Below, one piece after another: positions 23,981 through 31,486 of a stretch of DNA of 64,000 nt. This stretch comes from Paraeggerthella hominis (GTDB taxonomy: Bacteria > Actinomycetota > Coriobacteriia > Coriobacteriales > Eggerthellaceae): positions 62,001 through 126,000 of the forward strand of contig NZ_JAJNOQ010000001.1 of NCBI RefSeq assembly GCF_021044775.1, given 5' to 3'. Position 1 is the first letter of the stretch, and each line of letters opens with the position of its first letter. The position numbers and the translations under genes were made by a program. The notes beneath the pieces are model-generated. The model searched no databases. It was not told where the DNA came from and worked only from the letters and a program-made list of their open reading frames with translations.

Positions 23981-25912
23981 CTAGCGCTTCATGCTTCCCA
24001 CGTTCATGGCGCGCATGGCGTTCAGGATGGCAAGAACCGCCACGCCTACGTCGGCGAATACGGCCAGCCACATGTTGGCGAAGCCTATCGCAGCCAGGAT
24101 CAGCACAAGGAACTTCACGCCCAGGGCGAACACGATGTTCTGCCGCACGATCCTCATGGTCTTGCGCGCAAGGCGTATGGCTTGCGCGATGCTCGACGGC
24201 TTGTCGTCCATGAGCACCACGTCGGCGGCTTCGATGGCAGCGTCGGATCCCATGGCTCCCATGGCGATGCCGATGTCGGCGCGCGTGAGCACCGGCGCGT
24301 CGTTGATGCCGTCGCCCACGAACGCCAGCTTGCCCCGTCCTCGACCGTGCGCGTGCGTGCGGTCGAGCAGCTTCTCCACCTCGGCCACCTTGTCTTGGGG
24401 AAGCAGCTGTGCTCGGTACTCGTCGATTCCCAGCTTGCTGGCCACGGCGGCGGCTACGTCGGCGCGATCGCCCGTGAGCATGACGGTTTCGCGTACGCCA
24501 GCCGCGCGCAGATCGGCGACAGCTTGGGCGGCGTCGGGCTTGACGACGTCGGCTATGACGATGTGGCCGATATAGCTTCCGTCCAGCGACACGTGCAGGA
24601 TGGTCCCCGTCAAGTCGCATTCGCGGAAGTCTACGCCGCACGAGCTCATGAGCTTGTCGTTTCCAACGTACACCACGTGCTCGTCGATGGTCGCGCGCAC
24701 TCCGTGACCGCTTTGCTCTTCCGTATCCGCGATGCGCTGCCGATCAAGAGTCCCGCTGTATGCCTTCTTGACGGAAAGCGCAATGGGGTGGTCGGAGTAC
24801 GCTTCGGCATGCGCTGCGATGGACAGCAGGCGGTCGGGGTCGATGTCGGCTTGCGGGTGCACGGCTACGACGTTGAACGATCCGTCGGTCAGCGTTCCCG
24901 TTTTGTCGAACACGACGGTTTCCGCGGATGCGAGCGCCTCCAGGTAGTTGCTGCCCTTCACCAAGATGCCCAGGCGCGACGCCCCGCCGATGCCGCCGAA
25001 AAACGAAAGCGGGACCGATATGACAAGCGCGCACGGGCATGACACGACCAGGAATACCAGGCCGCGCTGCACCCAGTCCGACCAGCTTGCGCCCGTGAGA
25101 AGCGGTGGAGCTACAGCCAGGAGCGCCGCGATGATCACCACGGCGGGCGTGTAATAGCGCGCGAATCGGGTGATGAAGTTCTCGGTGCGCGCTTTCTTCT
25201 CGGCCGCGTTCTCCACCAGTTCCAGAATGCGCGACACGGTGGACTCGCCGAACGGCTTGCTCACGCGCACGACCAGCTTGCCCGATAGGTTGACGCATCC
25301 CGAAATGATCTCGTCGCCGCTTTGCACCTCGCGCGGCACCGATTCTCCGGTAAGCGCCGCGGTGTCAAGCTGGCTTCGGCCGTCGACCACCACGCCGTCG
25401 AGCGGCACGCGCTCGCCAGGCTTGATCACGATCTCGTCGCCGACATTCACTTCGTAGGGGTCCACCTGCGCAAGCGAGCCGTCGCGTTCGATGTTCGCGT
25501 AATCGGGGGCGATGTCCATCATGTCGGCGATCGACTTGCGGCTCTTTCCTACCGCGTAGCTTTGGAACAGTTCTCCCACCTGGTAGAACAGCATAACGGC
25601 CGCGCCTTCGGCCATGTGCGGGTCGCTGTCGGGAAATAGCACGAGCGCGAACGCTCCAATGGTCGCCACCGTCATGAGGAAGTTCTCATCGAACACCTGC
25701 CCGCGCCCGATGTTCTTGGCTGCGCGCAGCAGCACGTCGTAGCCGGCGATGAGGTAGGGGACAAGGAACAGGATGAACTCGATCCAAAGGGCGTTCGTTT
25801 CGCTGCCGAGCCAGGTGGCTAGCGGAAGCGTTTCGATGGCAGCGTAGACGAGGACGAACAGCACGATGGCTGCAACGATGCGGTTCCTTGTCCGTCTCTG
25901 CTTTTTGTTCAT
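23981..25912 (-). CDS. cadA: Zn2+/Cd2+/Pb2+-type heavy-metal P1B-ATPase (CadA/ZntA type)
   Basis: A 643-residue metal-efflux ATPase. It has the intramembrane CPC metal site (about residue 292, SCPCALVIS), the phosphorylated Asp in DKTGTLTDG (about 336), an actuator TGES, and a hinge GDGINDAP followed by the TM7-8 helices. The CPCALVISVPL form and the acidic final helix region fit P1B-2 (Zn/Cd/Pb) rather than copper pumps. It lacks the usual N-terminal HMA domain, which is encoded by the separate gene just upstream. ATG 25912 has GAAGGA upstream. An in-frame upstream start would add 21 unlike residues. ArsR-HMA-ATPase form one operon. Confidence 0.88.
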   Translation of the reverse strand: MNKKQRRTRNRIVAAIVLFVLVYAAIETLPLATWLGSETNALWIEFILFLVPYLIAGYDVLLRAAKNIGRGQVFDENFLMTVATIGAFALVLFPDSDPHMAEGAAVMLFYQVGELFQSYAVGKSRKSIADMMDIAPDYANIERDGSLAQVDPYEVNVGDEIVIKPGERVPLDGVVVDGRSQLDTAALTGESVPREVQSGDEIISGCVNLSGKLVVRVSKPFGESTVSRILELVENAAEKKARTENFITRFARYYTPAVVIIAALLAVAPPLLTGASWSDWVQRGLVFLVVSCPCALVISVPLSFFGGIGGASRLGILVKGSNYLEALASAETVVFDKTGTLTDGSFNVVAVHPQADIDPDRLLSIAAHAEAYSDHPIALSVKKAYSGTLDRQRIADTEEQSGHGVRATIDEHVVYVGNDKLMSSCGVDFRECDLTGTILHVSLDGSYIGHIVIADVVKPDAAQAVADLRAAGVRETVMLTGDRADVAAAVASKLGIDEYRAQLLPQDKVAEVEKLLDRTHAHGRGRGKLAFVGDGINDAPVLTRADIGIAMGAMGSDAAIEAADVVLMDDKPSSIAQAIRLARKTMRIVRQNIVFALGVKFLVLILAAIGFANMWLAVFADVGVAVLAILNAMRAMNVGSMKR

Positions 25913-25993
25913 AGGGTCCTTCTTTTCGCGTTTCGGGGCGCACGATGCCCGGCGTCGATCGGCGCCGTGGTGCACCTGGGTTGTCTGGAGGGG

Positions 25994-26212
25994 CTAGCGC
26001 ACGATCACGCAGTCAGGTTCGTACTTGCTGCAGATGCGCTGGGCTTCGGCAAGGACGGCATCGAAGCGACCTTCGTCTGCTTCGATCACCAGCTTGGAGG
26101 TCATGAAGCTGATCGTGGCGCTTTGCACGCCGTCGATTTCCTTGATTCCGTTTTCCATTTTAGCGGCGCAGTTCGCGCATTCGAGGTCTTGGAGTTTGAA
26201 CGCTTTGCGCAT
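25994..26212 (-). CDS. Stand-alone heavy-metal-associated (HMA) domain protein
   Basis: A 72-residue ferredoxin-like HMA domain with the metal-binding motif CANC at residues 12-15 (QDLECANCAAKMENGI). It closely resembles the N-terminal domain of CadA/ZntA pumps, and the adjacent ATPase lacks that domain. A metallochaperone or detached regulatory domain handing Zn or Cd to the pump is therefore likely. It also has a C-terminal Cys (EPDC). Start ATG 26212 has AAAGGACAG upstream. The gene sits between the ArsR repressor and the ATPase. Confidence 0.85.
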   Translation of the reverse strand: MRKAFKLQDLECANCAAKMENGIKEIDGVQSATISFMTSKLVIEADEGRFDAVLAEAQRICSKYEPDCVIVR

Positions 26213-26241
26213 GTCGCTGTCCTTTCGTTCTTGGTTCGGCT

Positions 26242-26622
26242 TTATTCGCAGATATGGGTCATGCCTTGGGCGAGCATCGTGTGCACGTGATCGTCCGAAA
26301 GCGAGTAGATGACGTTCTTGCCGTCGCGCTGGAATTTCACCAGCCGCGCCTGCTTGAGCGTGCGCAGCTGATGCGACACCGCGCTGTGCGTGGCGCCGAT
26401 CGCGTCGGCGATGTCCGCCACGCACAGTTCCTGGCCCATGAGGGCGTACAGGATCTTGATGCGGGTGGTGTCGCCGAATACCTTGAACAGGTCGGCCAGG
26501 TCGTAGAGCAGTTCCTCGTCGGGCATGCAGTCAAGCGTGGCGTCGATTGCATGTTCGGCATTGCCGCAGGCGCAGCCTCCGTCGTGGGAGCTGGCAAGAT
26601 GCGGAGCTTCTTCCGTGGACAT
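26242..26622 (-). CDS. ArsR/SmtB-family metal-responsive repressor (CadC/ZiaR-like)
   Basis: A 126-residue winged-helix repressor: DLADLFKVFGDTTRIKILYAL, then the DNA-reading helix region ADAIGATHSAVSHQLRTLKQARLV and wing RDGKNVIYSLSD. Possible metal ligands are the N-terminal Cys cluster (HDGGCACG), the ELCVADIA motif and the alpha-5 set DDHVHTMLAQGMTH. This combination points to a Zn/Cd/Pb sensor. It should repress its own operon with the HMA protein and the ATPase and release DNA when metal binds. The start is ATG 26622 with AAAAGAGG upstream. A clear operator lies just upstream. Confidence 0.88.
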   Translation of the reverse strand: MSTEEAPHLASSHDGGCACGNAEHAIDATLDCMPDEELLYDLADLFKVFGDTTRIKILYALMGQELCVADIADAIGATHSAVSHQLRTLKQARLVKFQRDGKNVIYSLSDDHVHTMLAQGMTHICE

Positions 26623-26639
26623 GGTAACCTCTTTTCATG

Positions 26640-26653
26640 TGAACAACTGTTCA
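26640..26653. promoter_or_regulatory. ArsR/SmtB-type operator upstream of the metal-efflux operon
   Basis: TGAACA-AC-TGTTCA is a perfect 6-2-6 palindrome, matching the consensus operator of SmtB/CadC-type repressors. It lies 18 nt before the minus-strand start of the ArsR gene. Confidence 0.75.
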
Positions 26654-26810
26654 TAAGTATACGGACGCATGCGAGGCTGTCAAGCGTTCGTGAAGCAATC
26701 TGCAAAACTCGTCCGTTCTTTTCCGGTAACGGCAGCGGCGAGCGGGCTGCAAGCGTCTCGCAAGATGCGGTATCATGGCGGCGACCAAGGACAAGAGAGA
26801 AGGAGCTCGC

Positions 26811-27320
26811 ATGGCATTCGAAGAGATCGACGTCGCTCAGCTGCAGATGAACCCGTTCACCATGATCGGCGACCAATGGATGCTCGTGACCGCAGGTGAC
26901 GAGCGCGGGTGCAACACGATGACTGCAAGTTGGGGCGGTTTCGGCGTGCTGTGGGGGATGAACGCGGCGACCGTCTACCTGCGTCCTCAGCGCTACACCA
27001 AAGAGTTCGTCGATGCCAACGACCGCTTCACGCTGTCGTTTCTGGGCGAGGAGCATCGCAAGGCGCTTGCGTACTGCGGCAAGGTGTCGGGACGCGATCA
27101 AGCCGACAAGCTTGCACGCGCCGGGTTGTCGCCCTACTACGTAGATGGCACGACGGGCATTCAAGAGGCTGATCTGGTGCTCGTGTGCCGCAAGCTCTAC
27201 GCTGCGGACATGCCGCCCGAGAACTTCATCGCGAAGGAGAACGATGGGCGTTGGTATTCCCAGCACGACTACCATTGCATGTACGTCGCGCAGGTTGAGC
27301 GCGCCCTTGCCAAGCGTTGA
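26811..27320 (+). CDS. Flavin reductase-like FMN-binding protein
   Basis: A 169-residue protein with the flavin reductase-like split-barrel pattern: PFTMIGDQWMLVTAG, NTMTASWGGFGVLWG, TVYLRPQRYTKEFVDAND and FTLSFLGEEHRKAL. These are the typical FMN-contact strands of this family, which is widespread in anaerobes and usually supplies reduced flavin or reduces small substrates. Start ATG 26811 has AAGGAG 6 nt upstream. The final part (NDGRWYSQHDYHCMYVAQVE) is also family-typical. Transcribed alone, divergent from the metal-efflux operon. The physiological substrate is unknown. Confidence 0.82.
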   Translation: MAFEEIDVAQLQMNPFTMIGDQWMLVTAGDERGCNTMTASWGGFGVLWGMNAATVYLRPQRYTKEFVDANDRFTLSFLGEEHRKALAYCGKVSGRDQADKLARAGLSPYYVDGTTGIQEADLVLVCRKLYAADMPPENFIAKENDGRWYSQHDYHCMYVAQVERALAKR

Positions 27321-27400
27321 CGCCGCCGCGCTCCTCTGACGTCCGTTGCGCTGCCGTGAACGTGTGCAGAACGTGGACGAGGCGGTTCAGTGCGCTTTTT

Positions 27401-27414
27401 GTTGTGAATACAAC
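27401..27414. promoter_or_regulatory. Palindrome upstream of the ferredoxin gene
   Basis: GTTGT-GAAT-ACAAC is a perfect 5-4-5 palindrome about 73 nt before the start codon, extended as TTGTTGTGAATACAACGG. It could bind a CRP/FNR-type or other dimeric regulator. This is pattern only. Confidence 0.4.
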
Positions 27415-27486
27415 GGAATAGAGCATAGCATCCTGGTACGATCGGCGAAGGCTAGACGGATTGTGCATGAGGAGAAAGATGCTGCC

Positions 27487-28221
27487 ATGATAAGACGAGT
27501 TATCCATATAGACGAAGCGGCCTGCAATGGCTGCGGAATATGCGTGAGCGCTTGCCACGAGGGCGCCATCGGCCTTGTGGACGGGAAGGCCCGCCTGTTG
27601 CGCGACGATTACTGCGACGGTCTGGGCGACTGTCTGCCGGCGTGCCCTACGGGCGCCATCACGTTCGTCGAGCGCGAGGCGGCCCCGTACGATGAAGCGG
27701 CCGTCAAAGCGCGGATGTCCGCCGCATCCGCAGGCGGCCGGTCGGGCGGATGCCCGGGGTCGCTCTCTCGGTTCTTCGCAGCCGAGGAGCCTGCTCCGGT
27801 TCGGCCTGCGTCGCAGCAGCCCGACGTCGCGCTTGAGGCCGATGCGTCCTCGACGCCCCCTTCGCAGCTGGCTCAATGGCCGGTCGAGATCAAGCTCGTG
27901 CCGGTTCGCGCGCCCTATTTCGAGGGGGCTCACGTGCTGGTGGCAGCGGATTGCACGGCCTTCGCTTACGCTGATTTCCATCGAAGGTTCATGCGCGGCC
28001 GTACCACGGTTATCGGGTGTCCGAAGCTCGACGCCGTGGATTACACCGAGAAGCTGGCTGCCATATTCGCTGGCAACGACATCGCGTCGGTGACCGTTGC
28101 GCGCATGGAGGTGCCGTGCTGCGGCGGAATCGAGCATGCGGCGCGCGCGGCGCTGGAGCTCAGCGGCAAGGACGTGCCGTTCGAGGTCGTAACCGTGTCG
28201 GTGCGCGGAGAGCTGCTGTAG
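27487..28221 (+). CDS. 4Fe-4S ferredoxin-type electron transfer protein
   Basis: A 244-residue iron-sulfur protein. Cluster motif 1 is CNGCGICVSACHEGA (CX2CX2CX3C) at about residues 13-25. Motif 2 is CDGLGDCLPACPTGA, where Cys are spaced CX5CX3C as in the CDGLGDC-type ferredoxins. A linker of about 80 residues rich in Pro/Ala/Ser leads to a second domain with conserved-looking Cys (AADCTAFAYADF, IGCPKLD, EVPCCGG). Proteins like this are common in anaerobes next to hybrid-cluster or reductase genes. ATG 27487 follows GAGGAG. The function is probably electron transfer, with unknown partners. Confidence 0.85.
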   Translation: MIRRVIHIDEAACNGCGICVSACHEGAIGLVDGKARLLRDDYCDGLGDCLPACPTGAITFVEREAAPYDEAAVKARMSAASAGGRSGGCPGSLSRFFAAEEPAPVRPASQQPDVALEADASSTPPSQLAQWPVEIKLVPVRAPYFEGAHVLVAADCTAFAYADFHRRFMRGRTTVIGCPKLDAVDYTEKLAAIFAGNDIASVTVARMEVPCCGGIEHAARAALELSGKDVPFEVVTVSVRGELL

Positions 28222-28288
28222 CGATCGACGTTCTTGCCGCGCGCGGCGCCGGTTCGTGCTATCGTTCGTCTGCGACGAAAGGTGAAGC

Positions 28289-29260
28289 ATGAAGGCTGGC
28301 GCGCGCGGTGACGGGACGTCTAGAGGAAAACGGTTGGGAATTGCCGGCGGGTCGGGCGGTTCTCCCATTGCGCGCGGGCATGCGGTTGCGCTCGTCACGG
28401 TGCTTATATGGGCGGTCACCTTCGTTTCGACGAAGGTGCTGCTGGAGCATTTCGCGCCTGTGGAAATCCTTTTCTTCCGCTTCGTCATGGGCTTTTTAGC
28501 GCTTGTTGCCCTAAGGCCCCGACGGTTGTCGGTTCGCGGTTTCGCCGAGGAGCGCTGGTTTATCGCGGCCGGCGCTACGGGCGTCATGCTGTATTACCTG
28601 TTGGAGAATATTGCGCTCACATTCGTCACGGCATCGATCGTCGGCGTCGTGGTGGCGGCAGCACCCCTGTTCACCGGTTTGCTTTCGGCGGCGGTTTTCA
28701 AGGAACGGTTGCACGCGCCCTTCTTCTTCGGCTTCTTGGTGGCCATGGCGGGCGTGTGCTTGGTCAGTTTCGGCGGCGCGGAGGCGCTTCCGGCGGATGC
28801 CGGAGCGAGGGCAGGGCTAGGGGAGGTTGTCGTAGGCGTGGCGCTTGCCCTTGCGGCCGCCGCTACATGGGCGGTTTACTCCCTGGTGTCGAAGAAGATC
28901 TCGACGTTTGGATACGACAGCGTGTTGGCAACGCGCCGGACGTTCGCCTGGGGCTTGGCGCTTATGGTGCCGACGCTGCCCCTGTTGGGCTTTTCGCCCG
29001 ACTGGCCTGCGCTCCTTTTGCCGCAATCCTGGGCGAACCTGGCGTTTCTGGGCTTAGGGGCGAGCGCTTTATGTTTCGTGACTTGGAACGTTGCGGTGCG
29101 CGAATTGGGGCCGGTGCGCACGAGCCTCTACATCTACCTGGTGCCGGCGTTGACCGTCATGGCGTCGGCGGTCGTACTGGGGGACCCGTTGACGCCGCCT
29201 GTTCTGGTGGGCGTCCTTCTTACGGTGGCAGGGCTTTTCCTGTCCGAGCGGGGAAAGTGA
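28289..29260 (+). CDS. EamA/DMT-family permease
   Basis: A 323-residue membrane protein with ten hydrophobic segments arranged as two EamA repeats (about residues 30-160 and 180-318). Typical features include WAVTFVSTKVLLE at the first helix, FFRFVMGFLALV, and the repeat LAAAATWAVYSLVSKK. Members export amino acids or metabolites; nothing here identifies the substrate. The start is ATG 28289 with AAAGGTG upstream. About 28 residues precede the first helix. Confidence 0.85.
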   Translation: MKAGARGDGTSRGKRLGIAGGSGGSPIARGHAVALVTVLIWAVTFVSTKVLLEHFAPVEILFFRFVMGFLALVALRPRRLSVRGFAEERWFIAAGATGVMLYYLLENIALTFVTASIVGVVVAAAPLFTGLLSAAVFKERLHAPFFFGFLVAMAGVCLVSFGGAEALPADAGARAGLGEVVVGVALALAAAATWAVYSLVSKKISTFGYDSVLATRRTFAWGLALMVPTLPLLGFSPDWPALLLPQSWANLAFLGLGASALCFVTWNVAVRELGPVRTSLYIYLVPALTVMASAVVLGDPLTPPVLVGVLLTVAGLFLSERGK

Positions 29261-29345
29261 GGCCGCTTGCGAGATCCTTGCGTCTGGTCGGGAGGTTCGC
29301 CGGAGTTCTGAGCTTCGTCTGCGCGTTGGAGCGGCTCGAGCAAGC

Positions 29346-29999
29346 TCAGTCTTCGGGCTTTGCGCGCAGGGGCACCTGGCTTCGATCGGCCAGGTCGGCG
29401 TATCGTCCGTCCAGCCATCGAGCCGCTTCCTGCGTATTCAGCACGAGCGGCATGCGGTTGTGCACGTCCGCCACGCATGCGCACGGCTTCGCGGTCACAA
29501 GGGCGAAGCGACCTTTTTCGTGAACTGCCGCAAGGAAAAGCGGCTCCCCGTCGGCGCGCTCGAACGCGTACTGGCGCTTCGCGCTTTTCCCCGTCGTCTT
29601 GTCGAGGGCGGTTTCGCTTCGGTGGGTTTCGAAGAACGCACGCACGGCGACGATGCACCTTCGTCGGGCAGCGGCGTCCGCCCACATGCCATCTTGGCTT
29701 TCGAGGATCGATTCGATGCGCGCGTTGTACACGGTGCCCGACGAGGCCCAAGGAGCATCGAATCCCCAGACCATATCGGCGACGGCAAGCTGCGAGCCCC
29801 GACCTGTTGCCGCAATCACCGCAACGGTGGACGAGGGGTACGCTTCCGCTGCATCGACGGGGCGGGAGAGGTGCTGGCGATACGTTTCGAGCGCATCGAG
29901 CATGCTGAGGTCGATGCGCTCCCGCGCAAGCTCCGCTGCGATGGACTCGGCGGCTTTCATGATGTCTGCGCGCTTGAGCGTGGCGAATCGGTGGCACAT
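29346..29999 (-). CDS. SRAP domain protein (YedK/HMCES-like abasic-site shield)
   Basis: A 217-residue SOS response-associated peptidase. The mature protein would start with catalytic Cys2 (MCHRF), which requires ATG 29999 as the start. An upstream in-frame start at 30020 would bury this cysteine and is rejected. Other conserved residues are Asn-Ala-Arg-X-Glu (YNARIES), AFFETHR, and the active-site His in VHNRMPLVL. These proteins form a covalent thiazolidine link with abasic sites in single-stranded DNA, protecting replication forks. At 217 residues it is near family length, with an unusual N-terminal helical insertion. AAGGAG precedes the start. Confidence 0.85.
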   Translation of the reverse strand: MCHRFATLKRADIMKAAESIAAELARERIDLSMLDALETYRQHLSRPVDAAEAYPSSTVAVIAATGRGSQLAVADMVWGFDAPWASSGTVYNARIESILESQDGMWADAAARRRCIVAVRAFFETHRSETALDKTTGKSAKRQYAFERADGEPLFLAAVHEKGRFALVTAKPCACVADVHNRMPLVLNTQEAARWLDGRYADLADRSQVPLRAKPED

Positions 30000-30042
30000 G
30001 GCTGCTCCTTGGCGGGTCAAGCTTTCCGGGCGATGGCTGGCT

Positions 30043-30603
30043 TTACGCCTCGGCTTCCAGCTTGAACTTGCCGTGCTCGCGGTGGACCTTGAAGGGGTAG
30101 ACGATGAGCTCGAGTCCCAGCAACAGCAGATGATGCTCGATATTGGCGAAGGGGTTGAGGATCAAAAGCACCGCCAGCACCAGCTGGAACACGCATAGGC
30201 CGAGCGGCAGAAGGTAGGGTTCTTTCGCTTTGATGGACGCTATGATCTGGTCGAACTCGCCGCCTGCTTTGTACAGGCCCAGCAAACCCCAGATGATTCC
30301 GATGAACATGGTGGACTTCGAGCCATGGACGATGGTCGTCATTCCCAGAATGCACAGCACGATGGCGGTCCCCACGCTGCTCTGCGCGGCATCGACGTTT
30401 CGCTCGCGCGCCACCGTGACGATGCTGCCCGCGCCCGAAAGGACCATGGGCACGCCGAGAAAATAGGGCAGCACCTCTTCGGCGATATCGGGAAACAGCA
30501 GGCATCCGACGCCCACCAAGGGAATGAGCAGCATGGAGACGATGGCCACGCGCGCGCTCGGGCGGCTTTTCTTGATGTCTTGCACGGACTGCACGGTCGA
30601 CAT
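30043..30603 (-). CDS. DUF308/HdeD-like membrane protein
   Basis: A 186-residue inner-membrane protein with about six hydrophobic segments: VAIVSMLLIPLVGVGCLLF, FLGVPMVLSGAGSIVTV, TAIVLCILGMTTIVHG, FIGIIWGLLGLYKAG, LGLCVFQLVLAVLLIL, and a last one near HHLLLLGLELIVY. This length and pattern fit the DUF308/HdeD group of stress-related membrane proteins, but similarity is not strong enough by eye to be certain. The start is ATG 30603 with AAAGGAG upstream. Neighbours on both sides are unrelated. Confidence 0.6.
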   Translation of the reverse strand: MSTVQSVQDIKKSRPSARVAIVSMLLIPLVGVGCLLFPDIAEEVLPYFLGVPMVLSGAGSIVTVARERNVDAAQSSVGTAIVLCILGMTTIVHGSKSTMFIGIIWGLLGLYKAGGEFDQIIASIKAKEPYLLPLGLCVFQLVLAVLLILNPFANIEHHLLLLGLELIVYPFKVHREHGKFKLEAEA

Positions 30604-30794
30604 GGGTCCAGCTCCTTTCGAAGGTGGTCGAGCATTGTATCACGAGCCTTCCGACGGTGGCGCGCATCGTTGAGGATTCGAGAAGTTCATCGTAAGCGCC
30701 GGTCTCCGGCATCTTGGCGGATAGGGAGCCCGGGGCGTTTGCGTACGATTCAGCACTGCCGTGCGACGTATTCCGAAATTTCCCATAAGAGTGC

Positions 30795-30822
30795 TTGACA
30801 ATACCCCGTGCGGGTATATACT
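30795..30822 (+). promoter_or_regulatory. csoR promoter with operator in the spacer
   Basis: The -35 box TTGACA (30795-30800) and -10 box TATACT (30817-30822) are separated by 16 nt. The spacer is occupied by the palindrome ATACCC-CGTGC-GGGTAT (30801-30817), the sort of G-tract palindrome bound by CsoR-family repressors. A repressor here would block RNA polymerase directly. Confidence 0.75.
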
Positions 30823-30833
30823 TCGCGTAATCG

Positions 30834-30852
30834 CATGCCCCCTGGGGGTATG
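30834..30852. promoter_or_regulatory. Second CsoR-type palindrome
   Basis: A 19-nt near-perfect palindrome (CATGCCCCCTGGGGGTATG) lies 12 nt downstream of the -10 box and 35 nt before the csoR start. It has one mismatch pair. Its C-tract/G-tract form fits a second CsoR site. Confidence 0.6.
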
Positions 30853-30886
30853 TGCAGAATGGATGCGCCTTCGAGAAAGGACCGTC

Positions 30887-31228
30887 ATGGCAACCGATAA
30901 GCGCAACGGCGAAACAAGCGCGCCCGCCGCCGGTTCGTGCTGCTGCCGTCATAAGGACACGCCGCGCTCGGCTGAGTTGCAGGATGACTTGCAAAAGCGG
31001 CTCAATCGCGTGATAGGCCAGCTCAACGGCGTGAAATCAATGATCGACGACAACCGTTACTGCGGTGACGTGCTCACGCAGCTTGCGGCGGCGGAAAGCG
31101 CCGTGCACAGCGTTTCGGCCATTATGCTGCGCAATCACCTGGAAACATGCGTGGTCGAGCAAATCGAGCGCGGCAACACGGAAGTTATCGACGAGGTCAT
31201 GCAGCTGCTGAAGAAGTTCTCGCGTTAG
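30887..31228 (+). CDS. csoR: CsoR-family copper-sensing repressor
   Basis: A 113-residue helical repressor (DUF156). The Cu(I) ligand set of CsoR is complete: Cys in NRYCGDVLTQL, His and Cys in LRNHLETCVVEQ. The N-terminal extension adds a CCCRH cluster. It should bind the two G-tract palindromes upstream and repress itself and the downstream copA until Cu(I) binds. ATG 30887 with AAAGGA upstream is preferred. The in-frame codon at 30761 lies before the promoter. Copper ATPase follows at 31,487. Confidence 0.88.
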   Translation: MATDKRNGETSAPAAGSCCCRHKDTPRSAELQDDLQKRLNRVIGQLNGVKSMIDDNRYCGDVLTQLAAAESAVHSVSAIMLRNHLETCVVEQIERGNTEVIDEVMQLLKKFSR

Positions 31229-31318
31229 CGCGCAGGACCGACGCGCAGGGCCGCTGCGAACGCCTGACGCGAACGGCTGTCGTGAACATCCGCTGCGAAA
31301 GGCCGGCGCGCAGGGTCG

Positions 31319-31372
31319 TTGTCGCCCGAAACGTACGGAAAATAACTCGAAAGCGTACGTTTCGGGCGACAA
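31319..31372. repeat. 19-bp perfect inverted repeat between csoR and copA
   Basis: Arms TTGTCGCCCGAAACGTACG at 31319-31337 and its complement at 31354-31372 with a 16-nt loop (31338-31353). The gap csoR-copA is 258 nt, long for an operon, so the hairpin could terminate or attenuate transcription between repressor and pump. No T-run follows. Confidence 0.7.
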
Positions 31373-31486
31373 TAGGTTCTGTCTCCGCTTCCGCCGAGTC
31401 CCTCACGCGGCGCTTCGGCGCCCTGTGTTCACGGAGCGTCGGGTTGCAAGGCGGGCGTTTCGGCATGTGCCGGAAAGGAATGCAAG

